Under the pieces are notes generated by a model that was not told the DNA's origin, made no database searches, and saw only the letters and a program-made list of their open reading frames with translations. A program made the translations under genes and the position numbers. A DNA stretch of 12,993 nt, from NCBI GenBank assembly GCA_905193765.1, contig CAJJPZ010000055.1:1-12993 (forward strand), in the 5' to 3' direction. Each line of letters begins with the position of its first letter. The first letter of the stretch is position 1. This stretch comes from an uncultured Eubacterium sp. (GTDB lineage: Bacteria > Bacillota > Clostridia > Peptostreptococcales > Anaerovoracaceae). This document shows, one piece after another, positions 1 through 6,266 of the stretch.

Positions 1-405
1 CAGTTCAGAAATACATTTGACAAAGCTGCAAAGAAAGCCGGTATAACTGGTGAAAATCTCCTTATCATGCTCGAGAAGAGACTTGATAATGTAGTATACA
101 GGATGGGACTTTCAACTACAAGAAGAGATGCAAGACAGCTCGTTGTACATGCTCACTTCCTGGTAAATGGAAAGAAAGTAAACATTCCTTCATATCAGGT
201 TAAGCCGGGTGATGTTATCCAGGTAAAACAGAAAAGCGTAAGCTCTCCTAAATTCAAGGAAATCAAGGAAATGGAAGTCGGCGTTCCTGCATGGCTCAGC
301 GTAGACAGAGACAAGCTGGAAGGAAAGGTGCTTGCAGATCCTACAAGAGACCAGATCGATACACCTATTGAAGAGCGTCTGATCGTCGAATTGTACTCCA
401 AATAA
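1..405 (+). CDS. rpsD: 30S ribosomal protein S4, C-terminal part (5' end outside window)
   Basis: S4 is a primary 16S rRNA-binding protein of the small subunit that nucleates 30S assembly. The reading frame is open from base 1, so only the last 134 residues of a protein of about 200 are present. An internal ATG at 67 is not the start. The S4 RNA-binding fold is plain: RLDNVVYRMGLSTTRRDARQ, followed by the VNGKKVNIPSYQVKPGD hairpin. The conserved C-terminal motif with ERLIVELYSK ends at a TAA. It lies 53 bases upstream of rpoA in the order rpsD-rpoA-rplQ, the usual end of the alpha operon. In Bacillus subtilis, by contrast, rpsD is a separate gene. S4 is a known translational autoregulator in several bacteria, but its target site, if any, would be outside this window. 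Confidence 0.97.
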   Translation, partial: QFRNTFDKAAKKAGITGENLLIMLEKRLDNVVYRMGLSTTRRDARQLVVHAHFLVNGKKVNIPSYQVKPGDVIQVKQKSVSSPKFKEIKEMEVGVPAWLSVDRDKLEGKVLADPTRDQIDTPIEERLIVELYSK

Positions 406-436
406 CCGCCTGTTAACTGATAGTAGTTACGGTTTT
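404..436 (+). promoter_or_regulatory. Possible hairpin between rpsD and rpoA
   Basis: AACCG (404-408) can pair with CGGTT (430-434), and TAACT (414-418) with AGTTA (425-429), leaving a 5-base bulge on the left side and a 6-base loop. Four T residues follow (433-436). It starts at the rpsD stop codon and ends about 8 bases before the rpoA Shine-Dalgarno sequence. The stem is short and AU-rich, so it could be a partial attenuator, an mRNA processing or stability element, or chance. Confidence 0.3.
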
Positions 437-458
437 GAAATAAAAAGGAGGGTTTTGA

Positions 459-1406
459 GTGATAGAAATCGAAAAACCAACAATCGAATGTATATTTTCA
501 AACGAAGATGCAAACTACGGCAAATTCGTTGTAGAGCCACTCGAAAGAGGTTATGGTACAACTCTTGGAAACAGTCTGAGAAGGATACTTCTGAGTTCGC
601 TTCCGGGTGTTGCTGTTACATCTGTCAAGATCGACGGTATACTTCATGAGTTTTCGACTATTCCGGGCGTCAAGGAAGATGTGACTGAGATCATACTGAA
701 CCTTAAAAAGCTGGCAATCAAGCTCAACGGTGAGAATACGAAAAGGGTGCTGATCAATGCAATCGGTCCGAAGGAAGTTACCGCAGCTGATATCCTCGGA
801 GATTCGGATGTTGAGATTTTCAACCCGGAACTTCATATTGCAACTCTTGAAGAGAACGCAACTCTTATCATGGAGATAAACATGGCAAGAGGCAGGGGAT
901 ATGTTCCGGCTGATATGAACAAGGATGAAAACACTCCGATATCTGTTATTCCTACAGATTCAATCTACACACCTGTAAGGAAGGTAAACTTTACAGTAGA
1001 GAATACAAGAGTAGGTCAGGTGACTGACTACGACAAGCTCATCCTTGAAATATGGACTGACGGTTCAGTAACACCGAGCGAGGGTGTTTCCATCGGGGCC
1101 AAGATCATGCAGGAGCATCTGAGTTTGTTTGTTGAACTTACAGATTCAGCTGAAGGCATGGAGATCATGGTCGAGAAGGAAGAAAACCAGAAGGAAAAAG
1201 CTCTTGAAATGACTATCGAGGAACTCGAACTTTCAGTTCGTTCGTTCAACTGTCTCAAGAGAGCTGCTATAAACACAGTTGAAGAACTGACACACAAAAG
1301 CGAAGATGATATGATGAAGGTCAGAAACCTGGGCAAGAAGTCGCTTGACGAAGTTAAGCACAAGCTTGAAGAATTAGGTTTAAGCCTCAGACAGAGTGAC
1401 GAATAA
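459..1406 (+). CDS. rpoA: DNA-directed RNA polymerase subunit alpha
   Basis: This is the alpha subunit, whose dimer is the scaffold for assembly of beta and beta-prime and whose C-terminal domain contacts UP elements and activators. The 315 residues are full length for the family. The N-terminal domain (about 1-230) carries the conserved block GYGTTLGNSLRRILLSSLPG at 31-50. An acidic linker (about 238-252) leads to the C-terminal helix-hairpin-helix domain (about 255-312) with RSFNCLKRAAI. R261 corresponds to Escherichia coli R265, the main DNA-contacting residue, and K294 sits in the NLGKKSLDE motif. The start is GTG at 459, with AAAGGAGG at 444-451 seven bases before it. No ATG fits this spacing in frame. 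It sits between rpsD and rplQ and is probably co-transcribed with both. Confidence 0.98.
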   Translation: MIEIEKPTIECIFSNEDANYGKFVVEPLERGYGTTLGNSLRRILLSSLPGVAVTSVKIDGILHEFSTIPGVKEDVTEIILNLKKLAIKLNGENTKRVLINAIGPKEVTAADILGDSDVEIFNPELHIATLEENATLIMEINMARGRGYVPADMNKDENTPISVIPTDSIYTPVRKVNFTVENTRVGQVTDYDKLILEIWTDGSVTPSEGVSIGAKIMQEHLSLFVELTDSAEGMEIMVEKEENQKEKALEMTIEELELSVRSFNCLKRAAINTVEELTHKSEDDMMKVRNLGKKSLDEVKHKLEELGLSLRQSDE

Positions 1407-1428
1407 TTAAAGATAGGAGGACGCACTG

Positions 1429-1770
1429 ATGCCAGGATATAGAAAATTAGGCAGAACTTCAGCTCACAGAAAAGCTATGCTGAGAAATCTGGTTACAGAT
1501 CTTTTCAGAGAAGGCAGAATCACAACAACTGATACAAGAGCTAAGGAAGCAAGAAGACAGGCAGAAAAAATGATCACACTTGCTAAGCGTGGTGATTTGC
1601 ATGCCAGAAGACAGGTTCTTGCATATGTATATGATGAAGCTGTAGTATCCAAACTGTTCGATGAGATCGCACCTAAGTACGAAGACAGACAGGGCGGATA
1701 TACAAGGATCTTAAAGCTTGGACCACGCCAGGGCGACAATGCTGAAATGGCATTCCTGGAGCTGGTTTAA
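1429..1770 (+). CDS. rplQ: 50S ribosomal protein L17
   Basis: L17 is a large-subunit ribosomal protein, here 113 residues, the common bacterial length. It begins MPGYRKLGRTSAHRKAMLRN, the signature N-terminus of the family, which binds 23S rRNA. A basic helix (residues about 40-55, RAKEARRQAEKMITLAKRG) follows. The C-terminal stretch GGYTRILKLGPRQGDNAEMA is also diagnostic. AGGAGG at 1415-1420 precedes the ATG by 8 bases. It lies 22 bases after rpoA and is the last gene of this operon, closed by the terminator at 1794-1838. Isoleucine codons are almost all ATC, consistent with high expression. Confidence 0.98.
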   Translation: MPGYRKLGRTSAHRKAMLRNLVTDLFREGRITTTDTRAKEARRQAEKMITLAKRGDLHARRQVLAYVYDEAVVSKLFDEIAPKYEDRQGGYTRILKLGPRQGDNAEMAFLELV

Positions 1771-1793
1771 ACCGGATACAGTTTTTGAATCAT

Positions 1794-1838
1794 ACCCTCA
1801 GGCAGTATAACCACATATACAGCCTGGGGGTTGTTTTT
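1794..1838 (+). terminator. Intrinsic terminator of the rpsD-rpoA-rplQ operon
   Basis: ACCCTCAGGC (1794-1803) pairs with GCCTGGGGGT (1822-1831) over 10 base pairs with a single T-G wobble, leaving an 18-base loop. The T-rich run TTGTTTTT (1831-1838) follows. The position, 24 bases after the rplQ stop, fits the operon end. Confidence 0.85.
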
Positions 1839-1919
1839 CAAAAAAATAACATTGAAAATGTACTATAAAAACAGTCGTTTCTGCAGATACTAAAAGAAAA
1901 GTGAAGAGAGGAGAAAATC

Positions 1920-2222
1920 ATGAAAAAAGCAAAGATATTCATAATTGCGGCTCTCTGCATTTCTCTGTTGGTATTCGCAGGATGCGGCAGCAGCAATGAC
2001 AGCAACGATACAGGTAATGACCGTAAAACAGAAGCAACGACAGACAGAAACGATCAAAATACCGACAGCAAGGATGACAGCCTTACGGACGATATGAAAA
2101 AGGGTGCTGACGACATGAAAAAAGGCGTGGACGATACAGTCGACGATATGGAGAACGCAGCCGATGATGTGATGGACGGGTCCGACAGTACAAAAGCTAC
2201 AAACAGCAACCGCAGCAATTGA
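1920..2222 (+). CDS. Small acidic putative lipoprotein, function unknown
   Basis: A 100-residue protein with a lipoprotein signal peptide: a basic start (MKKAK), a hydrophobic core at 6-20, and a lipobox-like FAGC with C22 as the likely acylated cysteine. After cleavage a short, polar, Asn/Asp/Ser-rich chain would be tethered to the outer face of the membrane. Residues 57-70 are two near-identical heptads, DDMKKGA and DDMKKGV. The pattern continues loosely to about residue 87 (DDTVDDM, ENAADDV), which suggests an amphipathic helix or a disordered LEA-like segment. No enzyme motif is visible and I do not recognise the family. AGAGGAG at 1907-1913 is the ribosome binding site. The gene is bounded by terminators on both sides, so it is probably monocistronic. 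No convincing sigma-A promoter was found in 1839-1900. Confidence 0.75.
   Translation: MKKAKIFIIAALCISLLVFAGCGSSNDSNDTGNDRKTEATTDRNDQNTDSKDDSLTDDMKKGADDMKKGVDDTVDDMENAADDVMDGSDSTKATNSNRSN
2088..2129 (+). repeat. Two tandem 21-base coding repeats in the lipoprotein gene
   Basis: Copies at 2088-2108 and 2109-2129 encode DDMKKGA and DDMKKGV. The DNA copies differ at only a few positions, mostly third codon bases, so the heptad was probably duplicated as DNA and then held by selection. Confidence 0.6.
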
Positions 2223-2247
2223 CGTGACATATACGCGGCATAAAAGT

Positions 2248-2275
2248 AAAGGGTGGCAATGCCACCTTTTATATT
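2248..2275 (+). terminator. Intrinsic terminator after the lipoprotein gene
   Basis: AAAGGGTGGC (2248-2257) pairs with GCCACCTTTT (2261-2270) over 10 base pairs, including one G-T wobble, with the 3-base loop AAT. The T-rich run TTTTATATT overlaps and follows the right arm. It lies 26 bases after the lipoprotein stop and separates that gene from rnr, which should therefore have its own promoter. Confidence 0.8.
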
Positions 2276-2314
2276 GTAAAATATTATGAAGAAGAGCAAT
2301 AGAGGAACGAAAAT

Positions 2315-4258
2315 ATGGCAAAAAAGAAAAAGAGAAAAATGCATACAGGTATACTCTCAAAGCATCCCAGAGGCTTTGGTTTCGTTACCTGTGAAGATAT
2401 AGAGAAAGATGTTTTCATAGCAGCAGGATCCATGGGAGGTGCTATGAACGGTGATGAGGTGGAAGTGGATCTCATACCTGAATATTTATGGAAACAGTCT
2501 CCTGAGGGCATTATCGTCAAAGTACTTTCAAGACAGACGGAAGAAGTTGCCGGTACTTTCGAGAAAAGCCGCAAATTCGGATTTGTGGTGCCTGAAAGCC
2601 GCAAGTACAGGGAGGATATATTCATCCGGAAGAAAGACTTTGCAGGAGCGCAGCGAGGCGATAAAGTCGTGGCACGGATAACTAAGTATCCCGACCACGA
2701 AAACAGTGCGGAAGGTAAGATCGTCGAGATAATAAGCAGAGCAGGACAGCCGGGGGGAGATATCAAGGCGATAGCCAGGAGCTACGATATGAGAGAAAGC
2801 TTCCCGAGCAGAGCCGCTGCAGAAGCCAAGGCAATGAAAAAACGCGGCATAAGACCTGAAGACCTGCGAGGAAGGCGCGATCTGAGGAATGAAACTATCT
2901 TCACGATAGACGGAGCGGATTCAAAGGACTTTGACGATGCGGTCTCACTGAAGATACTGGACAATGGGAATTACTTGTTGGGAGTCCATATAGCGGACGT
3001 GGCTCATTATATCGAGGAAGACGGTCCGCTGGACAAGGAAGCCTTGAAACGCGGTACCAGCGTGTATCTGATAGACCAGGTGATACCGATGCTTCCCAAG
3101 GCACTGTCAAACAATATATGCAGTCTGAATCCCGGAGAGGACAGACTGACGCTGTCTGTGGATATGGAGATAACGCCCGACGGCGAACTGGCAGGTCATG
3201 AGATATATGAGAGCGTGATCAACTCAAAAGCTCGTCTTGTATACGATGATATATCGGACATGCTGGAAAACGACGATGAAGAAATGCTGAGGAAATACAG
3301 CAGCATAAAAGAAGATCTGTACGCTATGGGAAGACTGGCTGCATTGCTTAGAGAAAAAAGATCACAGAGGGGAAGTCTCGATTTCGACCTCGACGAGGCG
3401 CACATCAGACTCAACAACAAAGGCATACCGGTAAGCGTCGATATTGCAGAACGCCGTACGGCAAACAAGCTGATCGAGGAATTCATGCTGCTGGCCAATG
3501 AGACCGTTGCAGAGCACTTTTTCTGGCTGGAGGTACCGTTCATATACAGGATACACGAAAAGCCCGCATTCGAAAAGGTAGAGCAGCTCAAGATATTCCT
3601 GCAGAGCATGGGTATGACTCTGAGAGGCAGTGCGGACAGCGTACATCCGAGAGAACTGAGCAGCATACTTAAAAGCGTGGAGGGGAAACCGTCAGAGGGC
3701 GTAGTCAATACAGTGACACTGCGCTCGATGCAGAAAGCATTTTACGGGACATCCTGCGAGGGCCATTTCGGACTGGCTCTGAAATACTACTGCCATTTCA
3801 CGTCGCCTATAAGACGATATCCCGATCTGATGATCCACAGGATAATAAAATCCGTACTGCAGGACGGAATCGACGTTAAAAAGATGAGCCACTTCCGGGG
3901 CGCTGCGGAGAAAGCAGCAGAACAGTCGTCAGCAGCAGAACGCAAGGCGATAGAAGTAGAGCGTGAGGTGGAAAAACTCAAGAAAGCAGAATATATGTCG
4001 TATCATATCGGTGAGGTATACGACGGAATAATAAGTGGCACTACCAGCTTCGGCATATACGTGCAGCTGGAAAATACCGTCGAGGGGATGATACGGATAG
4101 AAGATCTGTGGGATGATTACTATGATTATGTACCTGAGAAGTATGCACTGGTGGGAGAACATACCGGCAGGATGTACAAGCTGGGAGACAGTATCAGGAT
4201 AGTCGTGGATAATGTCGATATCGACCGTCACGAGATAGACTTCCAGCTTGCCGAATGA
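2315..4258 (+). CDS. rnr: Ribonuclease R (short form, RNB-family 3'-5' exoribonuclease)
   Basis: RNase R degrades structured RNA processively from the 3' end and takes part in mRNA decay, rRNA quality control and trans-translation. Visible domains: a Lys-rich N-terminus (1-8); cold-shock domain 1 (about 9-65, RGFGFV) and domain 2 (about 78-140, KFGFV); the RNB catalytic domain (about 190-515); and an S1 domain (about 563-645). The magnesium-binding aspartates are intact in TIDGADSKDFDDAV (D199, D205, D207, D208), as is the SPIRRYPD motif at 497-504. At 647 residues it is shorter than the roughly 700-800 usual for RNase R. It lacks the N-terminal winged-helix domain and the Lys-rich C-terminal tail. 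An in-frame TAG at 2300-2302 excludes a longer start, and AGAGGAA at 2301-2307 is the ribosome binding site. smpB, often the next gene in Firmicutes, is absent here. Confidence 0.95.
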   Translation: MAKKKKRKMHTGILSKHPRGFGFVTCEDIEKDVFIAAGSMGGAMNGDEVEVDLIPEYLWKQSPEGIIVKVLSRQTEEVAGTFEKSRKFGFVVPESRKYREDIFIRKKDFAGAQRGDKVVARITKYPDHENSAEGKIVEIISRAGQPGGDIKAIARSYDMRESFPSRAAAEAKAMKKRGIRPEDLRGRRDLRNETIFTIDGADSKDFDDAVSLKILDNGNYLLGVHIADVAHYIEEDGPLDKEALKRGTSVYLIDQVIPMLPKALSNNICSLNPGEDRLTLSVDMEITPDGELAGHEIYESVINSKARLVYDDISDMLENDDEEMLRKYSSIKEDLYAMGRLAALLREKRSQRGSLDFDLDEAHIRLNNKGIPVSVDIAERRTANKLIEEFMLLANETVAEHFFWLEVPFIYRIHEKPAFEKVEQLKIFLQSMGMTLRGSADSVHPRELSSILKSVEGKPSEGVVNTVTLRSMQKAFYGTSCEGHFGLALKYYCHFTSPIRRYPDLMIHRIIKSVLQDGIDVKKMSHFRGAAEKAAEQSSAAERKAIEVEREVEKLKKAEYMSYHIGEVYDGIISGTTSFGIYVQLENTVEGMIRIEDLWDDYYDYVPEKYALVGEHTGRMYKLGDSIRIVVDNVDIDRHEIDFQLAE

Positions 4259-4280
4259 TCCTGCCCGGAGATCATTTGTT
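4254..4280 (+). terminator. Weak terminator-like hairpin between convergent rnr and CBS genes
   Basis: AATGATC (4254-4260) pairs with GATCATT (4270-4276) around a 9-base loop, with TTTGTTTAT after it on the plus strand. The stem is only 7 AU-rich base pairs and includes both convergent stop codons. In the minus direction no T-run follows. It may stop rnr transcription only partly. Confidence 0.35.
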
Positions 4281-4721
4281 TATCTGGGTACCGGGAGGAC
4301 AGCTTATTGCTGACAGCGCATCACCGGCCTCATCAACAAGAACAGGCTTCAGCGCCATATCCCCCAGGGAAAGTATGCCCACGAGTTTTGAGTTGTCGAT
4401 GACAGGGAGTCTGCGTACCTGCCGTGTGGCAAATATAAGCGCCGCATCATGTATATTGGTATCCGGAGTCACAGTGACCGGATCCTTCGTCATGATGCTG
4501 CCGCAGGACATATCATCGGGAAACACGCCCTTTTCCACAGCCGAGGACAGGACTCTAAGAACGATATCCCTGTCGGTGATGACGCCCTTCAGGATTCCCC
4601 TGTCACTGCTCACAGGCAGCATGCCTATATTTTCCCTGCCCATTTCTCTGGCAGCATGGAGGACTGATGTCTCCTCCCCTACACAAACTATATCTGTACT
4701 CATCAGATCACTGACTTTCAT
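4272..4721 (-). CDS. Tandem CBS-domain protein, putative nucleotide sensor
   Basis: A 149-residue soluble protein made almost wholly of one CBS pair (Bateman module). CBS1 (about 1-60) begins MKVSDLMSTDIVCV and ends GVITDRDIVLRV. CBS2 (about 73-130) begins SIMTKDPVTVTP and ends GILSLGDMAL. The ribose-phosphate-binding pattern T/S-x-x-D is present in both (T49..D52 and S118..D121), so adenine-nucleotide binding is plausible. The family resembles stand-alone CBS proteins such as Bacillus YhcV. Some stand-alone CBS pairs of Firmicutes bind ATP/AMP or c-di-AMP, but the ligand here is unknown. It is the last gene of the trkA-trkH-trkH operon, 51 bases after trkH copy B, which suggests a role in potassium homeostasis (inference). 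AAGGAGG just upstream is a strong ribosome binding site but lies inside a hairpin (4722-4762). Confidence 0.88.
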   Translation of the reverse strand: MKVSDLMSTDIVCVGEETSVLHAAREMGRENIGMLPVSSDRGILKGVITDRDIVLRVLSSAVEKGVFPDDMSCGSIMTKDPVTVTPDTNIHDAALIFATRQVRRLPVIDNSKLVGILSLGDMALKPVLVDEAGDALSAISCPPGTQINK

Positions 4722-4762
4722 AACGGCCTCCTTATTTTGCAGATATTATTAGGATGGCCGTT
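4722..4762 (-). promoter_or_regulatory. Hairpin that could mask the CBS-gene ribosome binding site
   Basis: In the minus-strand transcript, AACGGCC plus TCCT, separated by one bulged base, can pair with AGGAGGCCGTT directly before the ATG (plus-strand arms 4722-4732 and 4751-4762). The right arm contains most of the AAGGAGG Shine-Dalgarno. If folded, the structure would reduce translation of the CBS protein from read-through trk mRNA. Pairing is seen in the sequence; regulation is inference. Confidence 0.4.
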
Positions 4763-4769
4763 TTTCTGT
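4722..4769 (+). terminator. Plus-strand intrinsic terminator beyond the CBS gene
   Basis: Read on the plus strand, AACGGCC (4722-4728) pairs with GGCCGTT (4756-4762), and TCCT (4729-4732) with AGGA (4751-4754), with one bulged T at 4755. The tract TTTTTCTGTT follows from 4761. No plus-strand gene lies between rnr and here. The likely client is rnr read-through running antisense over the CBS gene. The 18-base loop lowers confidence. Confidence 0.5.
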
Positions 4770-4772
4770 TAA

Positions 4773-6239
4773 TTATCGTTCTTTGCCCCAGAAATTTCTG
4801 GTGAAGAGTATTATCACTGTGAACAGTTCCAGCCTTCCTATTATCATCAGGCCGCTGAGATAGATCCTCAGCACAGGATGGAAATATGCAAAATTACCGA
4901 GGGACGCCGTCTCTCCGAAGGCAGCGCCGGTATTGGATATCATGGCAAGCGCTGCTGTGACGGAAGTTTCAAGATCTATCCCCTGGAAGGACAGCACGAA
5001 ACATGATGTTATCAGCAGAAGCATATACGTCAGTATGAATACCGTTATACCTGAAACCACCGACGCGGATATAGGGTTTTTGCCAATCTTTACGGCTACT
5101 ACGGAACGGGGATGTATGCGCTTGACGCAGCCCCTGCCGATGAGCTTGAGCATGACGAGCACACGTATCACCTTGATGGATCCGGACGTGGACGCCGCAC
5201 ATCCGCCGATGAACATCAGAGTCATCAGAGTTATCTGACACACCGACGGCCATATCGTATACGGGGAACGGGAATAACCGGATGTCGTGGCCATGCTCAC
5301 CACCTGAAAGAAGGAATCCCTGAGAGAGCTTCCCAGGCTGCTGCTGCTGTTGAGATACAGACCTGCCGTACATATCAGTATGGAGACGCCTATGATGATG
5401 AGATAGGCTCTCAGCTCGACGTCGCGGAAAAGGTACGAAGCTTTTCCCGTGGCCACATAATGATAAAGAATGAAGTTCACAGAAGCAAGTATGCAGAAGA
5501 CACATATCACGACTTCCACATATATACTTCCATAATATGCTATACCTTCGGGATGGACCATCAGACCTGCGGTGCTTATACTGCCCATGGTCGTTATCAG
5601 CGCATCGAAAGCAGGCATCTTTCCGGAAAGATCCAGCATGAGAAATTCGATTATAGTGAATGTAAGGTATGTTATATAAAGTATTTTCGCAGAATCACTT
5701 ATTCGTACCGTCATTTTTTCAAGTACAGGGCCGGGTGTTTCAGCTCTGGCTATGAACTGGCCGTTTATACCCAGCGCAGGCAGTATGGATATGACGAATA
5801 CCAGTATACCCATTCCTCCGAGCCAGTGCGATATTGCTTTCCAGAGCAGCAGTGCATGGCAGAGTGCGGCGTGGTTCGCAGTGCACCCCGTTGTCGTGAA
5901 GCCGGATGTCGATTCGAAAAAAGCAGTAGTGAAACTGTCCGTGAAATCTGAAAAATAATAGGGAAAGGCGCCTGTAAAAGAAGACAGAAGCCAGCACAGC
6001 GTCACTATTATATAACCTTCTCTGATGCGGAACTTCGCGCGGCGGGAACTGAAAGTGAACGTAAAGAACGCCCCGATTACTATGAGCAGAGGTGCACATC
6101 TCCTGAATGCGTGGGCACAGACACCATCCCCGGTTTTTTCTGCGTATGCCCATGGTATGATCATAGAGAGCCCGATGATGAATATTATGACTCCCAGTAT
6201 TCTTATTATAGCCTTGTAGTTTATAGCCGTTCTTGACAT
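4773..6239 (-). CDS. trkH: TrkH-type potassium channel subunit, copy B (divergent)
   Basis: A 488-residue integral membrane protein of the TrkH/KtrB superfamily, which passes potassium (or sodium) as a homodimer gated by a cytoplasmic RCK partner. Four membrane-pore-membrane repeats are visible. The filter glycines are G118 (FTTTGC), G225 (STAGL), G321 (TTSGY) and G438 (NTGAAFG). The C-terminal GRLELF motif is intact. The first filter and HWLGGMGILVF (138-148) are typical. Odd points: filter 4 reads NTGAAFG rather than NVGPGFG, filter 3 has TTSG for TTTG, and the gating loop reads GGCAASTSGSIK where two glycines of the usual run are serine. GGAGG (plus strand 6245-6249) gives a good ribosome binding site before the ATG. 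It follows trkH copy A by 27 bases. Active transport is likely; ion preference or gating may differ from copy A. Confidence 0.93.
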   Translation of the reverse strand: MSRTAINYKAIIRILGVIIFIIGLSMIIPWAYAEKTGDGVCAHAFRRCAPLLIVIGAFFTFTFSSRRAKFRIREGYIIVTLCWLLSSFTGAFPYYFSDFTDSFTTAFFESTSGFTTTGCTANHAALCHALLLWKAISHWLGGMGILVFVISILPALGINGQFIARAETPGPVLEKMTVRISDSAKILYITYLTFTIIEFLMLDLSGKMPAFDALITTMGSISTAGLMVHPEGIAYYGSIYVEVVICVFCILASVNFILYHYVATGKASYLFRDVELRAYLIIIGVSILICTAGLYLNSSSSLGSSLRDSFFQVVSMATTSGYSRSPYTIWPSVCQITLMTLMFIGGCAASTSGSIKVIRVLVMLKLIGRGCVKRIHPRSVVAVKIGKNPISASVVSGITVFILTYMLLLITSCFVLSFQGIDLETSVTAALAMISNTGAAFGETASLGNFAYFHPVLRIYLSGLMIIGRLELFTVIILFTRNFWGKER

Positions 6240-6266
6240 TTTTTCCTCCGGATCTATTCAGTATGA

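Noticed and set aside
2253..2282. Possible rnr promoter GTGGCA-N18-TAAAAT
   Set aside because: The -35 part is formed by the terminator stem and is a weak match (4/6). A promoter for rnr is expected here, but this one is not convincing enough to list.
4255..4752. A 165-codon plus-strand frame opposite the CBS gene, starting at the rnr stop
   Set aside because: It is the reverse complement of a well-conserved CBS pair; no ribosome binding site of its own and Ser/Ile-rich nonsense composition.
5112..5951. A 279-codon open frame on the plus strand opposite trkH copy B
   Set aside because: It lies wholly antisense to a clear membrane-protein gene, has no ribosome binding site that I can see, and its product is low-complexity His/Tyr/Arg-rich with no family pattern.
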